64,000 nt of DNA, taken from contig NZ_CP109178.1 in assembly GCF_036248255.1 (NCBI RefSeq), positions 4,464,001 through 4,528,000 of the forward strand. Reading direction: 5' to 3'. This document shows positions 26,015-35,030 of this stretch, in pieces. Position numbers and translations under genes: made by a program. Source of the DNA: Streptomyces sp. NBC_01717. Lineage in GTDB: Bacteria > Actinomycetota > Actinomycetes > Streptomycetales > Streptomycetaceae. Below the pieces are notes generated by a model that did not search any database, was not told the origin of the DNA, and saw only the letters and a program-made list of their open reading frames with translations. Numbering within the stretch: position 1 is the first letter of the stretch; each line of letters begins with the position of its first letter.

Positions 26015-26548
26015 TCACGGGAGGTCGAACTTCTTGCGGTAGTCGCGCCAGCGGTCCATCAGGTCGACCAGCTCCGTCTGCAGGAACTCGAAGAACTCCG
26101 CCGTCTCCGCGAGCCGCGCACCGGCAGGCGTGTCCTGGCCCAGGGTTCGTGCGCCCTCCCTGAGGGTGTGCTCCCAGCGGGTCAGGACACGGTCGCGACT
26201 GGCGAAGGTGGCGTACCAGATCTCGTTGTGCAGACGGTAGCGGTCCCGGCGCGAGCCGGGGTCGCGCTCGCGGCCGACCATGCTGACCTGGGTCAAGTAG
26301 TTGATCGCCCCGGACACCGCCGCCGGGCTGATCTGCAGCTGTTCGCTGAGCTCCGCCGAGGTCATGGAGCCGTCGTCGTCCGCCAGCAGTGCGGCGAAGA
26401 CGCGGGACGCCATCCGCTGCATGCCCGCCTCGGTCATCTCGGCCGCGAAGCGCTCCACGAACCGCGACACGGCCTCCTCGTCGCGGCCCTGCTCGGGCTC
26501 GCGCCCGGGTTCGTGCGCACGCCCGCCTGCGCCGGTTTCGCTGCTCAT
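26015..26548 (-). CDS. MarR/GbsR-type transcriptional regulator
   Basis: 177 residues. An acidic N-terminus precedes a winged-helix core: FVERFAAEMTEAGMQRMASR, VFAALLADDDGSMTSAELSE, then the recognition segment LQISPAAVSGAINYLTQVSM and the wing VGRERDPGSRRDRYRLH. The C-terminal helices (LAETAEFFEFLQTELVDLMD) dimerise. This layout is typical of regulators paired with two-gene drug ABC exporters. It is divergent from such an exporter over a perfect dyad, so it probably represses it. The start ATG is 13 bases after GGGGAG. Confidence 0.92.
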   Translation of the reverse strand: MSSETGAGGRAHEPGREPEQGRDEEAVSRFVERFAAEMTEAGMQRMASRVFAALLADDDGSMTSAELSEQLQISPAAVSGAINYLTQVSMVGRERDPGSRRDRYRLHNEIWYATFASRDRVLTRWEHTLREGARTLGQDTPAGARLAETAEFFEFLQTELVDLMDRWRDYRKKFDLP

Positions 26549-26625
26549 CGCCCCATCGTCTCCCCTGAATTCCGGCGGGGTTCCCCGGCCCCGGACCACA
26601 CCTCGACTTTATACGTTTCCTTAAC

Positions 26626-26654
26626 TTCACAACTTTGTGAAACTAGCGTACGTT
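26626..26654 (+). promoter_or_regulatory. Leaderless ABC-exporter promoter overlapped by a dyad operator
   Basis: TTCACA-ACTT-TGTGAA (26626-26641) is a perfect 6-bp inverted repeat with a 4-base loop. Its left arm doubles as a -35 (TTCACA); 17 bases later TACGTT (26649-26654) is a -10, and seven bases after that is the A of the exporter ATG. No ribosome site is present, so the transcript is probably leaderless. Binding of the divergent MarR/GbsR-type protein would block this promoter. Confidence 0.7.
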
Positions 26655-26661
26655 CAGAAAC

Positions 26662-27585
26662 ATGACGAAGGCAATCACCGTGGCCGGACTGCACAAGTCG
26701 TTCGGGCGGACACACGCACTGGACGGCCTCGACCTCGCGGTCGAGACCGGTGAGGTCCATGGCTTCCTCGGTCCCAACGGTTCCGGGAAGTCCACCACCA
26801 TCCGGGTCCTGCTGGGTCTGCTGCGGGCCGACTCCGGCGCCGCCCAGCTGCTCGGCCGCGACCCGTGGAAGGACGCGGTCGAACTGCACCGCCGGGTGGC
26901 GTACGTCCCCGGTGACGTCACCCTGTGGCGCAACCTCTCCGGCGGCGAGGTGATCGACCTGTACGGGCGGCTGCGCGGCGGCGGCCTCGACAAGCAGCGG
27001 CGCGCCGACCTCATCGAGCGGTTCGAGCTGGACCCCACCAAGAAGGGGCGGACGTACTCCAAGGGCAACCGCCAGAAGGTCGCCCTGGTCGCCGCACTCG
27101 CATCCGACGTCGACCTGCTGATCCTTGACGAGCCGACCTCCGGGCTCGACCCGCTGATGGAGGAGGTCTTCACGGATTACGTGCGGGAGGCCGCCCGCGA
27201 ACGCGGCCAGACCGTACTGCTCTCCTCGCACATCCTGAGCGAGATCGAGACACTCTGCGACCGCGTCAGCATCATCCGCAAGGGCGTCACGGTCGAGACC
27301 GGATCCCTCGCGGACCTGCGCCACCTGACCCGCACCAGCGTCACCGCCGAACTGGCCGCCGAACCGAACGGGCTCGCCCAGTTGCCCGGCGTCCATGACC
27401 TCGACGTCCAGGGCAGGCGGGTACGGCTCCAGGTGGACACCGACAAGCTCGACGCCGTGCTGCGTTCGCTCACCACCTCGGGCGTACGGTCGCTGATCAG
27501 CACCCCGCCCACCCTGGAGGAGCTGTTCCTCCGGCACTACCAGGACGATGCGGCCCCGGTCGCGGAAGAGGCGATGTCGCGATGA
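26662..27585 (+). CDS. ABC exporter ATP-binding protein
   Basis: 307 residues. Walker [11 protein letters not shown]-loop near residue 85, signature YSKGNRQKV, Walker [14 protein letters not shown] and switch His in [12 protein letters not shown] are all present. The C-terminal ~90 residues ([20 protein letters not shown]) form the DUF4162-type extension common in drug exporters. It powers the adjacent permease, whose start overlaps this stop (ATGA). The leaderless ATG is discussed under the promoter. Confidence 0.96.
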   Translation: MTKAITVAGLHKSFGRTHALDGLDLAVETGEVHGFLGPNGSGKSTTIRVLLGLLRADSGAAQLLGRDPWKDAVELHRRVAYVPGDVTLWRNLSGGEVIDLYGRLRGGGLDKQRRADLIERFELDPTKKGRTYSKGNRQKVALVAALASDVDLLILDEPTSGLDPLMEEVFTDYVREAARERGQTVLLSSHILSEIETLCDRVSIIRKGVTVETGSLADLRHLTRTSVTAELAAEPNGLAQLPGVHDLDVQGRRVRLQVDTDKLDAVLRSLTTSGVRSLISTPPTLEELFLRHYQDDAAPVAEEAMSR

Positions 27586-29180
27586 CTGCGGAACTCGCGG
27601 TACGCGGCGGCGCCGGCCAACTCGCAGGAATCAATCCGCTGTTCAGGCTCGCTCTGCGCCGGGACCGCATCATGCTTCCGGTGTGGGTCCTCGTGCTCAC
27701 CCTGATGGTCGTCAGCGGCGGCTCGTCGATCGAGCAGCTCTACGACACTCCGGCCGCCCGCGCCGAGGTCGCCGCGTCCATGAGCGCGAACAGCTCCTTG
27801 CGCTCCATGTACGGACCGGTCTTCGGTGACTCGATCGGAGGTCTGGTGGCCTGGCGGTTCGGCGTATTCGCCGCCACACTGGCCGCCGTGATGAGCCTGA
27901 TCATCGTCATCCGGCACACCCGCGAGGAGGAGGAGACAGGCCGTCAGGAACTGCTCTCCTCAGCAATGGTGGGGCGGCGCGCCCCGCTGACATCGGCCCT
28001 GCTCACCGCCCTGGTCGCCAACGCGCTGGTCACGCTGTTCGTCACGGGCGGCCTCGCCGCACAGGGCGGAACAGGCGCGCTGGCGCTCGGGCTCGCCGTC
28101 GGCGCGACCGGAATGCTCTTCGCCACGATGGCGGCGATCGTCGCGCAGCTCACCGAGAGCGCGCGGCTCGCCAAGGGGATGACGGGCGGCGTGCTCGGCC
28201 TCGCCTTCCTGCTGCGGGCGGCCGGGGACTCCGGTGTGAACGACGGATCGTCCGTACTGACCTGGCTGTCGCCGATCGGCTGGGCCGAGAACATGCGGCC
28301 GTACGCCGGCGAGCGCTGGTGGGTGCTGCTGCTCTTCGTGGCGGCAATCGCGGCTCAGGCCGCGGCCGCCTACACACTGGCCGGTCGGCGCGACATCGGC
28401 ATGGGCTTCCTCCCGGCCCGTCCGGGCCCGGCCGAGGGCCGACTCGCCACCGCAGGTGGCCTGGCCTGGCGGCTGCAGCGCGGCACACTGCTCGGCTGGA
28501 CCGTGGGCTTCGCCGTCGCAGGCGTCGTCTTCGGCGGCATGGCCGAGGGTGCGGCCGACCTGGTGGGTGACAACGAGCAGGCCAAGGAGATCTTCGCGCG
28601 GATGGGCGGACAGGAGGGCATGACCCAGGCCTTCCTGGCCACGATGGTCGGGATGCTGGGGATGATGGCCGCGCTGTATGTGGTGGCATCGATCCTGCGC
28701 CTGCACAGCGAGGAGACCTCGCAGCGCGCCGAACCGCTGCTCGCGAACCGCCTGGGGCGGTTGCGGTGGGCAGCCGGGCACCTGGTGATCGCTTTCGGCG
28801 GCGCGGTCGCCATCATGCTGATCGGCGGGCTCGGTCTGGCCGTCGGATACGGCAACGGGTTCGGCGCCGTGCTCGGGGCGTCGCTGGTCCAGGTGCCCGC
28901 GATCTGGCTCCTCGGCGGTCTGGCGGTCCTGCTGTACGGAGCGCTTCCCAAAGCGGCTCCGGCGGCATGGGGTGTGGTGGGAGCGTGCCTGCTGATCGGG
29001 TGGATCGGCCCGGCGCTCGACCTGCCCCAGTCAGTGATGAACCTGTCACCCTTCGGCCATCTGCCGAAGCTGCCGGGCACCGAGATGCAGTGGGCTCCGG
29101 TGCTGCTGCTCACCGTGATGGCGGTGGCGCTGACGGGCGCGGGACTGGCGGCGTTGCGGCGACGCGACCTCCTGACCTGA
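27582..29180 (+). CDS. ABC exporter permease (12-helix, fused type)
   Basis: 532 residues with about twelve hydrophobic segments in two similar halves, e.g. [20 protein letters not shown] followed by [19 protein letters not shown] in the first half and a matching [20 protein letters not shown] in the second. That internal duplication marks the actinobacterial polyketide/anthracycline-type exporter permeases. It partners with the upstream ATPase in a translationally coupled pair. The substrate cannot be inferred. A terminator follows at 29236. Confidence 0.93.
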   Translation: MTAELAVRGGAGQLAGINPLFRLALRRDRIMLPVWVLVLTLMVVSGGSSIEQLYDTPAARAEVAASMSANSSLRSMYGPVFGDSIGGLVAWRFGVFAATLAAVMSLIIVIRHTREEEETGRQELLSSAMVGRRAPLTSALLTALVANALVTLFVTGGLAAQGGTGALALGLAVGATGMLFATMAAIVAQLTESARLAKGMTGGVLGLAFLLRAAGDSGVNDGSSVLTWLSPIGWAENMRPYAGERWWVLLLFVAAIAAQAAAAYTLAGRRDIGMGFLPARPGPAEGRLATAGGLAWRLQRGTLLGWTVGFAVAGVVFGGMAEGAADLVGDNEQAKEIFARMGGQEGMTQAFLATMVGMLGMMAALYVVASILRLHSEETSQRAEPLLANRLGRLRWAAGHLVIAFGGAVAIMLIGGLGLAVGYGNGFGAVLGASLVQVPAIWLLGGLAVLLYGALPKAAPAAWGVVGACLLIGWIGPALDLPQSVMNLSPFGHLPKLPGTEMQWAPVLLLTVMAVALTGAGLAALRRRDLLT

Positions 29181-29235
29181 GCAACGGTCCGGCCGGACCG
29201 GGACCGGATGAACCGCATGCACGGCCGGAGCTCCA

Positions 29236-29281
29236 AGCGGCCGGCCCCCGGAAAGGCAGAACTCTTCCGGGGCCGGCCGCT
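29236..29281. terminator. Terminator downstream of the ABC exporter
   Basis: A 17-bp stem with one bulge (AGCGGCCGGCCCCCGGAA with TTCCGGGGCCGGCCGCT) and an 11-base loop. It lies between the exporter (+) and the P450 gene (-). The surrounding 248-base gap holds no gene. Confidence 0.85.
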
Positions 29282-29428
29282 GCCTCCCGGAGAAACGTGG
29301 GGCCCGGCCCTCTCCTGTGCCGTGGCCCTGCTTGCGCCCGCCGCCTTCGGTGTCGCCTTCGACGTCCTGGAGAGAGACCGCTCGTCGTGTGCCGCCCGGC
29401 GTGCCGAGCAGCGCTCGGCGGCTTCCCG

Positions 29429-30658
29429 TCACAGCTCCACGCGCAGCTCCCGCAGGCCCCTGATCACATACCCCGGGTTCCACTCCGGTTCGGCCGCCGG
29501 CCGCATCCCGGGCGCCCGGCGCAGCAACTCGCCGAAGGAAGCCGAGAGTTCGACCCTGGCCAGCGGCGCACCCAGGCAGAAGTGGATGCCGGCGCCGAAC
29601 GAGACGTGCGGATTCTCCCGCCGGGACAGGTCCAGCGTCTCCGGGTCCGTGAAGCGGGCCGGGTCGCGGTTGGCGGAGCCGAAGAGCAGGGCCACCTCCG
29701 CGCCGCGCGGGATGACCGTGCCGTCGATCTCGATGTCGTCGAGGACCCAGCGCTCGAACATCTGCAACGGAGTGTCGTACCGCAGCAACTCCTCCACCGC
29801 CGTGGGCAGCAGCCCGTGGTCGGCGCGCAGGGCCGCCAGCTGTTCGGGGTGACGCAGCAGCGTCCACCAGCCGTTCACGGTGGTGTTGACCGTCGCCTCG
29901 TGGCCCGCGTTCAGCAGCAGCACACAGGTGGAGACCATCTCCTGCTCGCTCAGCCGCTCCCCCTCGTCGTGCGCGGCGATGAGCGCGGAGATCAGATCCG
30001 CACCGGGGTTCCTGCGGCGCTCCGCGATCAGCTCGCGCAGATAGGCGGAGAATTCCTCCGAGGCGCGAACGGCGGCGCTCGCGGTCTCCTCGGACGGGTT
30101 CAGTTCGAACATCCCGCAGATCGCCGCCGACCAGGGCCGCAGCGGAGCGCGGTCGGACGCGGGGATGCCCAGCATCTCGGCGATGACGGCGACGGGCAGC
30201 GGTTCGGCGATCGCGGTGAGCAGGTCGCCGCCGCCCGCCTCGACGAAGTTGTCGACCAGCTCGGCGGCCAGCCGCCGCACCGTCGGGACGAGTTGCTCCA
30301 CCGTACGCGGGGTGAACGCCTTGGAGACCAGGCGCCGGATCCGGGTGTGGTCGGGGGCCTCCAGGTCGAGGAGCCCCTGCCCGTTGAGGGTGGTGAAGGG
30401 TTCGTACGCGGCGGGCGGGGGCGTGCGGCCGAACTCCTCGTGGGTGAAGCGGTGCAGATAGGTGCGGCCCAGGCGCCGGTCCCGCAGCAGCGCCGACACA
30501 TCGGCGTGGTGCGGGACGAGCCACTGGTCCGTGGGCTCGAACCGGTGCACCCGGCCGGTGGCCCGCAGCGCGGCGTAGGCGGGGTACGGGTCGGCGACGA
30601 ACACCGGCGACCAGGGGTCGAACGAAGCGGCGGACTCGGGCTGCGGAGACGGGTGCAT
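29429..30658 (-). CDS. Cytochrome P450 monooxygenase
   Basis: 409 residues, soluble bacterial type. I-helix oxygen-binding motif AGHEAT at 251-256, ExxR at 290-293 (ELLR), and haem-ligand Cys361 in SFGAGIHFCLGAPLARVE. The N-terminal DPYPAYAALRATGRVHRF is typical of class I bacterial P450s, which need a ferredoxin and reductase; none is encoded nearby. The ATG lacks a ribosome site, and TAGCGT lies six bases upstream, so leaderless expression is possible. It is 38 bases downstream of a two-component response regulator on the same strand and may be co-transcribed with it. Substrate unknown. Confidence 0.95.
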   Translation of the reverse strand: MHPSPQPESAASFDPWSPVFVADPYPAYAALRATGRVHRFEPTDQWLVPHHADVSALLRDRRLGRTYLHRFTHEEFGRTPPPAAYEPFTTLNGQGLLDLEAPDHTRIRRLVSKAFTPRTVEQLVPTVRRLAAELVDNFVEAGGGDLLTAIAEPLPVAVIAEMLGIPASDRAPLRPWSAAICGMFELNPSEETASAAVRASEEFSAYLRELIAERRRNPGADLISALIAAHDEGERLSEQEMVSTCVLLLNAGHEATVNTTVNGWWTLLRHPEQLAALRADHGLLPTAVEELLRYDTPLQMFERWVLDDIEIDGTVIPRGAEVALLFGSANRDPARFTDPETLDLSRRENPHVSFGAGIHFCLGAPLARVELSASFGELLRRAPGMRPAAEPEWNPGYVIRGLRELRVEL

Positions 30659-30696
30659 GGAAGGACGCTAACCGCCCGGCCCACCGGTGGGGCAGC

Positions 30697-31359
30697 TCAG
30701 GCCGGGGTGACCAGCCTCGCCTCGTACGCGAACACCGCCGCCTGCGTACGGTCCCGCAGCCCCAGCTTCACCAGGATGCGGCTCACATGCGTCTTGATGG
30801 TGGACTCGGCGACCACCAGATGCGAGGCGATCTCCGCGTTCGACAGGCCCTGAGCGATGAGGACGAGCACCTCCGTCTCGCGCTCCGTCAGATCGCCGAT
30901 CCGGGCGAGCGCGGGCGGCCGCGGGGCCCCCGCGAGCCGGGAGAACTCGGTGATCAGCCGCTTTGTGACGGTCGGCGCCAGCAGCGCCTCCCCGGCCGCC
31001 ACCACCCGTACCCCGTCGGCGAGCTGCCGGGCGGAGGCGTCCTTGAGCAGGAACCCGGACGCCCCGGCGCGCAGCGCCTGGTACACGTACTCGTCGAGGT
31101 CGAACGTGGTCAGCACGAGCACCTTGGCGGCCGCGTCGTTCGCGACGATCTCACGGGTCGCCTCGATGCCGTTGAGCTCCGGCATCCGGATGTCCATCAG
31201 CACCACGTCGGGCCGCAGCGCGGCGGCCTGGGCGATGGCCTGCCGGCCGTCGACCGCCTCGCCGACGACCTCGATGCCCGGCATCGCCCCCAGGAGTACC
31301 GAGAACCCCTCGCGGACCATCATCTGGTCGTCGACGATCAGGACACGGATGTCGTTCAT
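30697..31359 (-). CDS. NarL/LuxR-type response regulator
   Basis: 220 residues. The receiver domain starts MNDIRVLIVDDQ with the phospho-acceptor Asp56 (VVLMDIRMPELNG), Thr in VLTTFD and Lys in LLKDAS. The C-terminal HTH is LTERETEVLVLIAQGLSNAE, then VAESTIKTHVSRILVKLGLR. It is activated by the adjacent kinase; its ATG overlaps the kinase stop codon by four bases. Targets are unknown, with the P450 immediately downstream a candidate. Confidence 0.96.
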   Translation of the reverse strand: MNDIRVLIVDDQMMVREGFSVLLGAMPGIEVVGEAVDGRQAIAQAAALRPDVVLMDIRMPELNGIEATREIVANDAAAKVLVLTTFDLDEYVYQALRAGASGFLLKDASARQLADGVRVVAAGEALLAPTVTKRLITEFSRLAGAPRPPALARIGDLTERETEVLVLIAQGLSNAEIASHLVVAESTIKTHVSRILVKLGLRDRTQAAVFAYEARLVTPA

Positions 31360-32678
31360 GAGGTCTCGCTCTGCGTCGGTTCCTGGGCCGGCGGTACGGG
31401 GATGAAAACGGCGATCTCGTACCCGCCGTCCGTGGTCGTCTCGGCGGTCATCTCGCCGTTCAGCATGGCGACCCGCTCCCGCATCCCCGTGATGCCGTGC
31501 CCGGCGCCCGGCGAGGGCTTCACCGGGCCGGTCGGCGGTCCGTTGACGACCCGCAGTCCGAGTCCGCCGAGCACATAGCCGATCTCGACCTTGGCGGTGG
31601 CGCCGGGCGCGTGCCGCAACGTGTTGCTGAGGGCTTCCTGGATGATCCGGTACGCCGACAGCTCGACGCCCTGGGGCAGTTCGCGTACCGCACCGGTGAC
31701 GGTCTTCTCCGCCACCAGGCCCGCGTCCGCCACATTGGCGAGCAGTCCGTCCAGCTCGGCGAGGGTGGGCTGCGGGGCGTCCGGCGCCTCGTAGTCCTCG
31801 GCCCGTACGACGCCGAGGACCCGGCGCAGTTCGGTGAGGGCGGCGACGGCGTTCTCCCGGATGGTGACGAAGGCCTGCTCCAGCTCGGGCGGCGGGTTCT
31901 CCACCCGGTACGGGGCGGCCTCGGCCTGGATCGCGACGACCGACATGTGGTGGGCGACCACGTCGTGCAGCTCGCGGGCGATGGTGGTGCGCTCCTCCAG
32001 CAGCGTGCGCCGGTCGCGTTCCACGGCGGTGACGGTGCGCTGCACGGTCACCTCGCGCTCCGCCTCCCGGCGGGTCTGCACGACGGTCACCACGAGCAGG
32101 GCGAACGCGGAGGCCACGGCCATGGGCCCGGTGGTCGACGAGTAGTGCCAGCCGAAGTTCTCCAGGAAGCTGCCGAGCACCAGGGTCAGGAGCCACATCC
32201 AGGCGGCGGTACGCGGCCGGGTCCGGGCCGCGACCACGACGAGCACCACCAGGTGCGAGAAGAACATGCTCGGCACCCACGGCCATTCGCCGCCGGCGAT
32301 CGCGGCGGTCACCGGAGTGAGCGCCATCGACATCCAGAACGCGCCGACCGGCCGGAACAGCGTCATCGCGACGGTCAGCGCCGGGAGCAGCCCGGCCAGG
32401 ACGATCTCGATCCCGGACCAGGGCCCGGCGCCGCCCGCCGCGCCGATGCCTATGAGGGCCGTGATCAGCGCGGCCAGCCCGACCAGTGCGTGCGGCGTCC
32501 GGGCGGCCCGCGCGCGCATCCGCTCGGACAGCCGCCGGGTCAGCGTCCCGTCGGTCCGCATGGGCGGCAGCGGACGGTAGTCGAACGCGTCATGGAAGAG
32601 GTCCTGCCGCAGGCCGCCTATCGCCCCTGCGGCCAGCCGGAACTCTGGGCTTCTGGTCTTGGTGGTCTCGGTCACCAT
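31356..32678 (-). CDS. Sensor histidine kinase (HisKA_3 / NarX type)
   Basis: 440 residues. About five to six transmembrane segments span residues 62-200 (ALVGLAALITALIGIGAAGG; IEIVLAGLLPALTVAMTLF; HLVVLVVVAAR; MWLLTLVLGSF; VASAFALLVVTVV). The dimerisation helix carries His238 in RELHDVVAHHM, and the ATPase has YRIIQEALSNTLRHAPG and GHGITGMRERV. Little external sequence exists, so it is an intramembrane-sensing type. TACCTT just upstream of the ATG/GTG suggests leaderless translation, perhaps from the GTG at 32675. Coupled to the response regulator. Confidence 0.95.
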   Translation of the reverse strand: MVTETTKTRSPEFRLAAGAIGGLRQDLFHDAFDYRPLPPMRTDGTLTRRLSERMRARAARTPHALVGLAALITALIGIGAAGGAGPWSGIEIVLAGLLPALTVAMTLFRPVGAFWMSMALTPVTAAIAGGEWPWVPSMFFSHLVVLVVVAARTRPRTAAWMWLLTLVLGSFLENFGWHYSSTTGPMAVASAFALLVVTVVQTRREAEREVTVQRTVTAVERDRRTLLEERTTIARELHDVVAHHMSVVAIQAEAAPYRVENPPPELEQAFVTIRENAVAALTELRRVLGVVRAEDYEAPDAPQPTLAELDGLLANVADAGLVAEKTVTGAVRELPQGVELSAYRIIQEALSNTLRHAPGATAKVEIGYVLGGLGLRVVNGPPTGPVKPSPGAGHGITGMRERVAMLNGEMTAETTTDGGYEIAVFIPVPPAQEPTQSETS

Positions 32679-32807
32679 CCCAAGGTAGGTGGCCGGGCCC
32701 GCGACGTCGTCAGCAGTGATACGGATCCTGCGGCATCCGTCGCAAGGACTACCGGACCCGTGAGATCGGTGACGAGCGCGACTGCCGGATGCCCCCGGCG
32801 CCCCCTG

Positions 32808-33683
32808 TCACCACGCCAGCTGGGCGATCTCCTCCGCCACCACCGCACAAGCGTCCGCCGCCGGATCGATCAACGGGAAGTGCCCCACCTCCTCCAGCAG
32901 CGTCAGCCCCACCGTCTCGCCCGCCTTGGCCGCCGCGTCCACGAACGCCTCGGCGACCGCGTGCGGCACGGTCAGATCGGTGCGTCCCTGTACGACCGCG
33001 GTGGCGATCCCGGTCGGCAGCAGCGCGGCCGGATCGGCGTACGGACTCCGCGCGGCGAAGTCCGCTTCCCGCCCCAGGAGTTGACCCACCGCGCCGGTGC
33101 AGACATCCAGCTCCACCGCCGTGGCGAAGTCGGCGATCGGCGCGAGGGCGACGACCCCGCGCAGCGGCGGCGCCGAGGCAAGCCGCCATGGCGACCCCTG
33201 CGGCAGTACGTGCCGGGCCGCGGCCCACAGCGCCAGCTGCCCACCCGCGGAGTGCCCGGTGACGACGATCCGTCGCGCATCGGCCTCCGGAAGCGCGACG
33301 GCCAGCAGTCCGGGCAACGCGTCCATCGCCGCGGCGACATCGTCGAAGGTCTCCGGCCAGCGGCCCGCGACCGGGCCGGAACCCCGCTGCTGCGGGAGCT
33401 CGCTGCCCCGCCGGTACTCGACGTTGGCGACGGCGAACCCGCGCCGGGCCAGGAAGTCCGCGAACGGCGTCACATGGAGCCGGTCGTACGGCCCCCGCCA
33501 CGCACCACCGTGCAGGACGACCACGACGGGTGCCCCGGCCCGCCCGTCGCGCGGAGCGTAGAAGTCGATCACCTGGTCGGGATGGTCGCCGTAGGCGGCC
33601 GAAGCGTCGGGGGCGACGGCCGGATGCGAGAAGGCCGACTCGGTCTCGACTGCGTCCCGATCACGCGCGGCGGAATCCGACAT
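32808..33683 (-). CDS. Alpha/beta hydrolase, probable kynurenine formamidase
   Basis: 291 residues. The esterase motif HGGAW (58-62) and nucleophile Ser145 in GHSAGGQ are clear, with a likely Asp in GRTDLTVP and His in EEVGHFPLI. HGGxW is the hallmark of the hydrolase type of N-formylkynurenine formamidase. Its place just downstream of kynureninase and tryptophan dioxygenase supports that role, which would complete conversion of tryptophan to kynurenine. A strong hairpin stands between it and kynU, so it may have its own promoter. Broad esterase activity is the alternative. Confidence 0.85.
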   Translation of the reverse strand: MSDSAARDRDAVETESAFSHPAVAPDASAAYGDHPDQVIDFYAPRDGRAGAPVVVVLHGGAWRGPYDRLHVTPFADFLARRGFAVANVEYRRGSELPQQRGSGPVAGRWPETFDDVAAAMDALPGLLAVALPEADARRIVVTGHSAGGQLALWAAARHVLPQGSPWRLASAPPLRGVVALAPIADFATAVELDVCTGAVGQLLGREADFAARSPYADPAALLPTGIATAVVQGRTDLTVPHAVAEAFVDAAAKAGETVGLTLLEEVGHFPLIDPAADACAVVAEEIAQLAW

Positions 33684-33750
33684 GCTGCTCCAACCATCCG
33701 ACAGAGGTGCCCAACTGGCCTGACCAGCGGGGACGGTATCAGCACGCGGC

Positions 33751-33786
33751 GCCGCGTCCCCACGGGGTTCACCGTGGGGACGCGGC
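33751..33786 (-). terminator. Terminator downstream of kynU
   Basis: A perfect 15-bp stem (GCCGCGTCCCCACGG with CCGTGGGGACGCGGC) around a GGTTCA loop, immediately after the kynU stop codon on the minus strand. Confidence 0.85.
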
Positions 33787-33791
33787 AGGCG

Positions 33792-35030
33792 TCACACCTC
33801 GCCGAGCACCCCGTCGAGCGCCCGGCCCGACACCTCGCTCAGCACCTCACCCAGCACCCGTGCGGCCCGCTCCACATCCGCGAACCCCACGTACAGCGGC
33901 GTGAACCCGAACCTCAGCAGATCCGGCCGCCGCAGGTCCCCGACCACACCCCGCGTGATCAGCGCACGCATCACCGGCTCGGCGATCCCCGCGTCCACGC
34001 AGCGCAACGACACCTGGCTGCCGCGCTCCGCATGCGCCTGTGGCGTGACCGGAACGACCACGCCCTCGGGCGCATACGCCCCGACGCACTCCAGGAAGAA
34101 GTCCGTCAGGGCCAGCGACTTGGCCCGTACCGCCTCGACCGGTACCCCGTCCCACACGGCCAGCGCCGCTTCGAGCGCCAGCATGGACAGGATGTCGGGG
34201 GTTCCGACCCGGCCACGTACGGAACCGTGCGCGGGCGCGTACCCGGGATCCATCGCGAACGGGTCGGCGTGCGACGTCCACCCCGGCAGCGGCGAGTCGA
34301 AGGCCGCCTGATGCCGCTCGGCGACGTACAGGTACGCGGGCGAACCGGGCCCGCCGTTCAGGTACTTGTACGTACAGCCGACCGCCAGGTCCACCCCGTG
34401 CGCGTCCAGTCCCACGGGCAGCGCGCCCGCGCTGTGGCACAGGTCCCAGACGGCGAGGCCGCCCGCGGCGTGCACGGTGGCGGTGAGGCCGGGCAGGTCG
34501 TGCAGCCGGCCGGTGCGGAAGTCGACGTGGTTGAGCAGGACGACCGCCGTACGGGGCCCGACCGCGCCCGGCACGTCCCCCGGTGCGACGGGGACGAGCC
34601 GGTGCCCGGTCATCCGGGCGGCGGACTCGGCTATGTACCCGTCCGTGGGAAACGTCGTCGCGTCGACGAGGATCTCGTCGCGCCCCTCCGGCGCCAGCCG
34701 GCTCGCGGCGACGACGGCCTTGAAGACGTTCACGCTCGTCGAATCGCCGACGACGATCTGTCCGGCGGCGGCCCCGACGAGCGGGGCGATCCGGTCGCCG
34801 ATCCGCTCGGGCGCGGTCCACCAGCCGCTCTCGTCCCAGGACCGGATGCGCAGCTCGCCCCACTCACGGGTGAGGACCTCCTGCACCCGGGCGGGTACGT
34901 GTCGCGGCAGCGCGCCGAGCGAGTTGCCGTCGAGGTACACCCCGTCGTCGAGAGTGAACAGCTTGCGCAGATCCGCGAGTTCGTCGGCGGTGTCGAGTGC
35001 CGCGGCCCGCGCGGCGAAGGTCTCAGACAT
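33792..35030 (-). CDS. kynU: Kynureninase
   Basis: 412 residues. This PLP enzyme cleaves kynurenine to anthranilate and alanine. Features: VYLDGNSLGALPRHVPARVQ, the cofactor-side DSTSVN, FPTDGYIAESA, Asp in LAVWDLCHSAGALPV, and Schiff-base Lys222 in VGCTYKYLNGGPGSPAYLYV. Its start overlaps the end of tryptophan 2,3-dioxygenase by eight bases, so the two are translated together. Anthranilate made here can feed secondary metabolism or catechol catabolism. Confidence 0.96.
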   Translation of the reverse strand: MSETFAARAAALDTADELADLRKLFTLDDGVYLDGNSLGALPRHVPARVQEVLTREWGELRIRSWDESGWWTAPERIGDRIAPLVGAAAGQIVVGDSTSVNVFKAVVAASRLAPEGRDEILVDATTFPTDGYIAESAARMTGHRLVPVAPGDVPGAVGPRTAVVLLNHVDFRTGRLHDLPGLTATVHAAGGLAVWDLCHSAGALPVGLDAHGVDLAVGCTYKYLNGGPGSPAYLYVAERHQAAFDSPLPGWTSHADPFAMDPGYAPAHGSVRGRVGTPDILSMLALEAALAVWDGVPVEAVRAKSLALTDFFLECVGAYAPEGVVVPVTPQAHAERGSQVSLRCVDAGIAEPVMRALITRGVVGDLRRPDLLRFGFTPLYVGFADVERAARVLGEVLSEVSGRALDGVLGEV

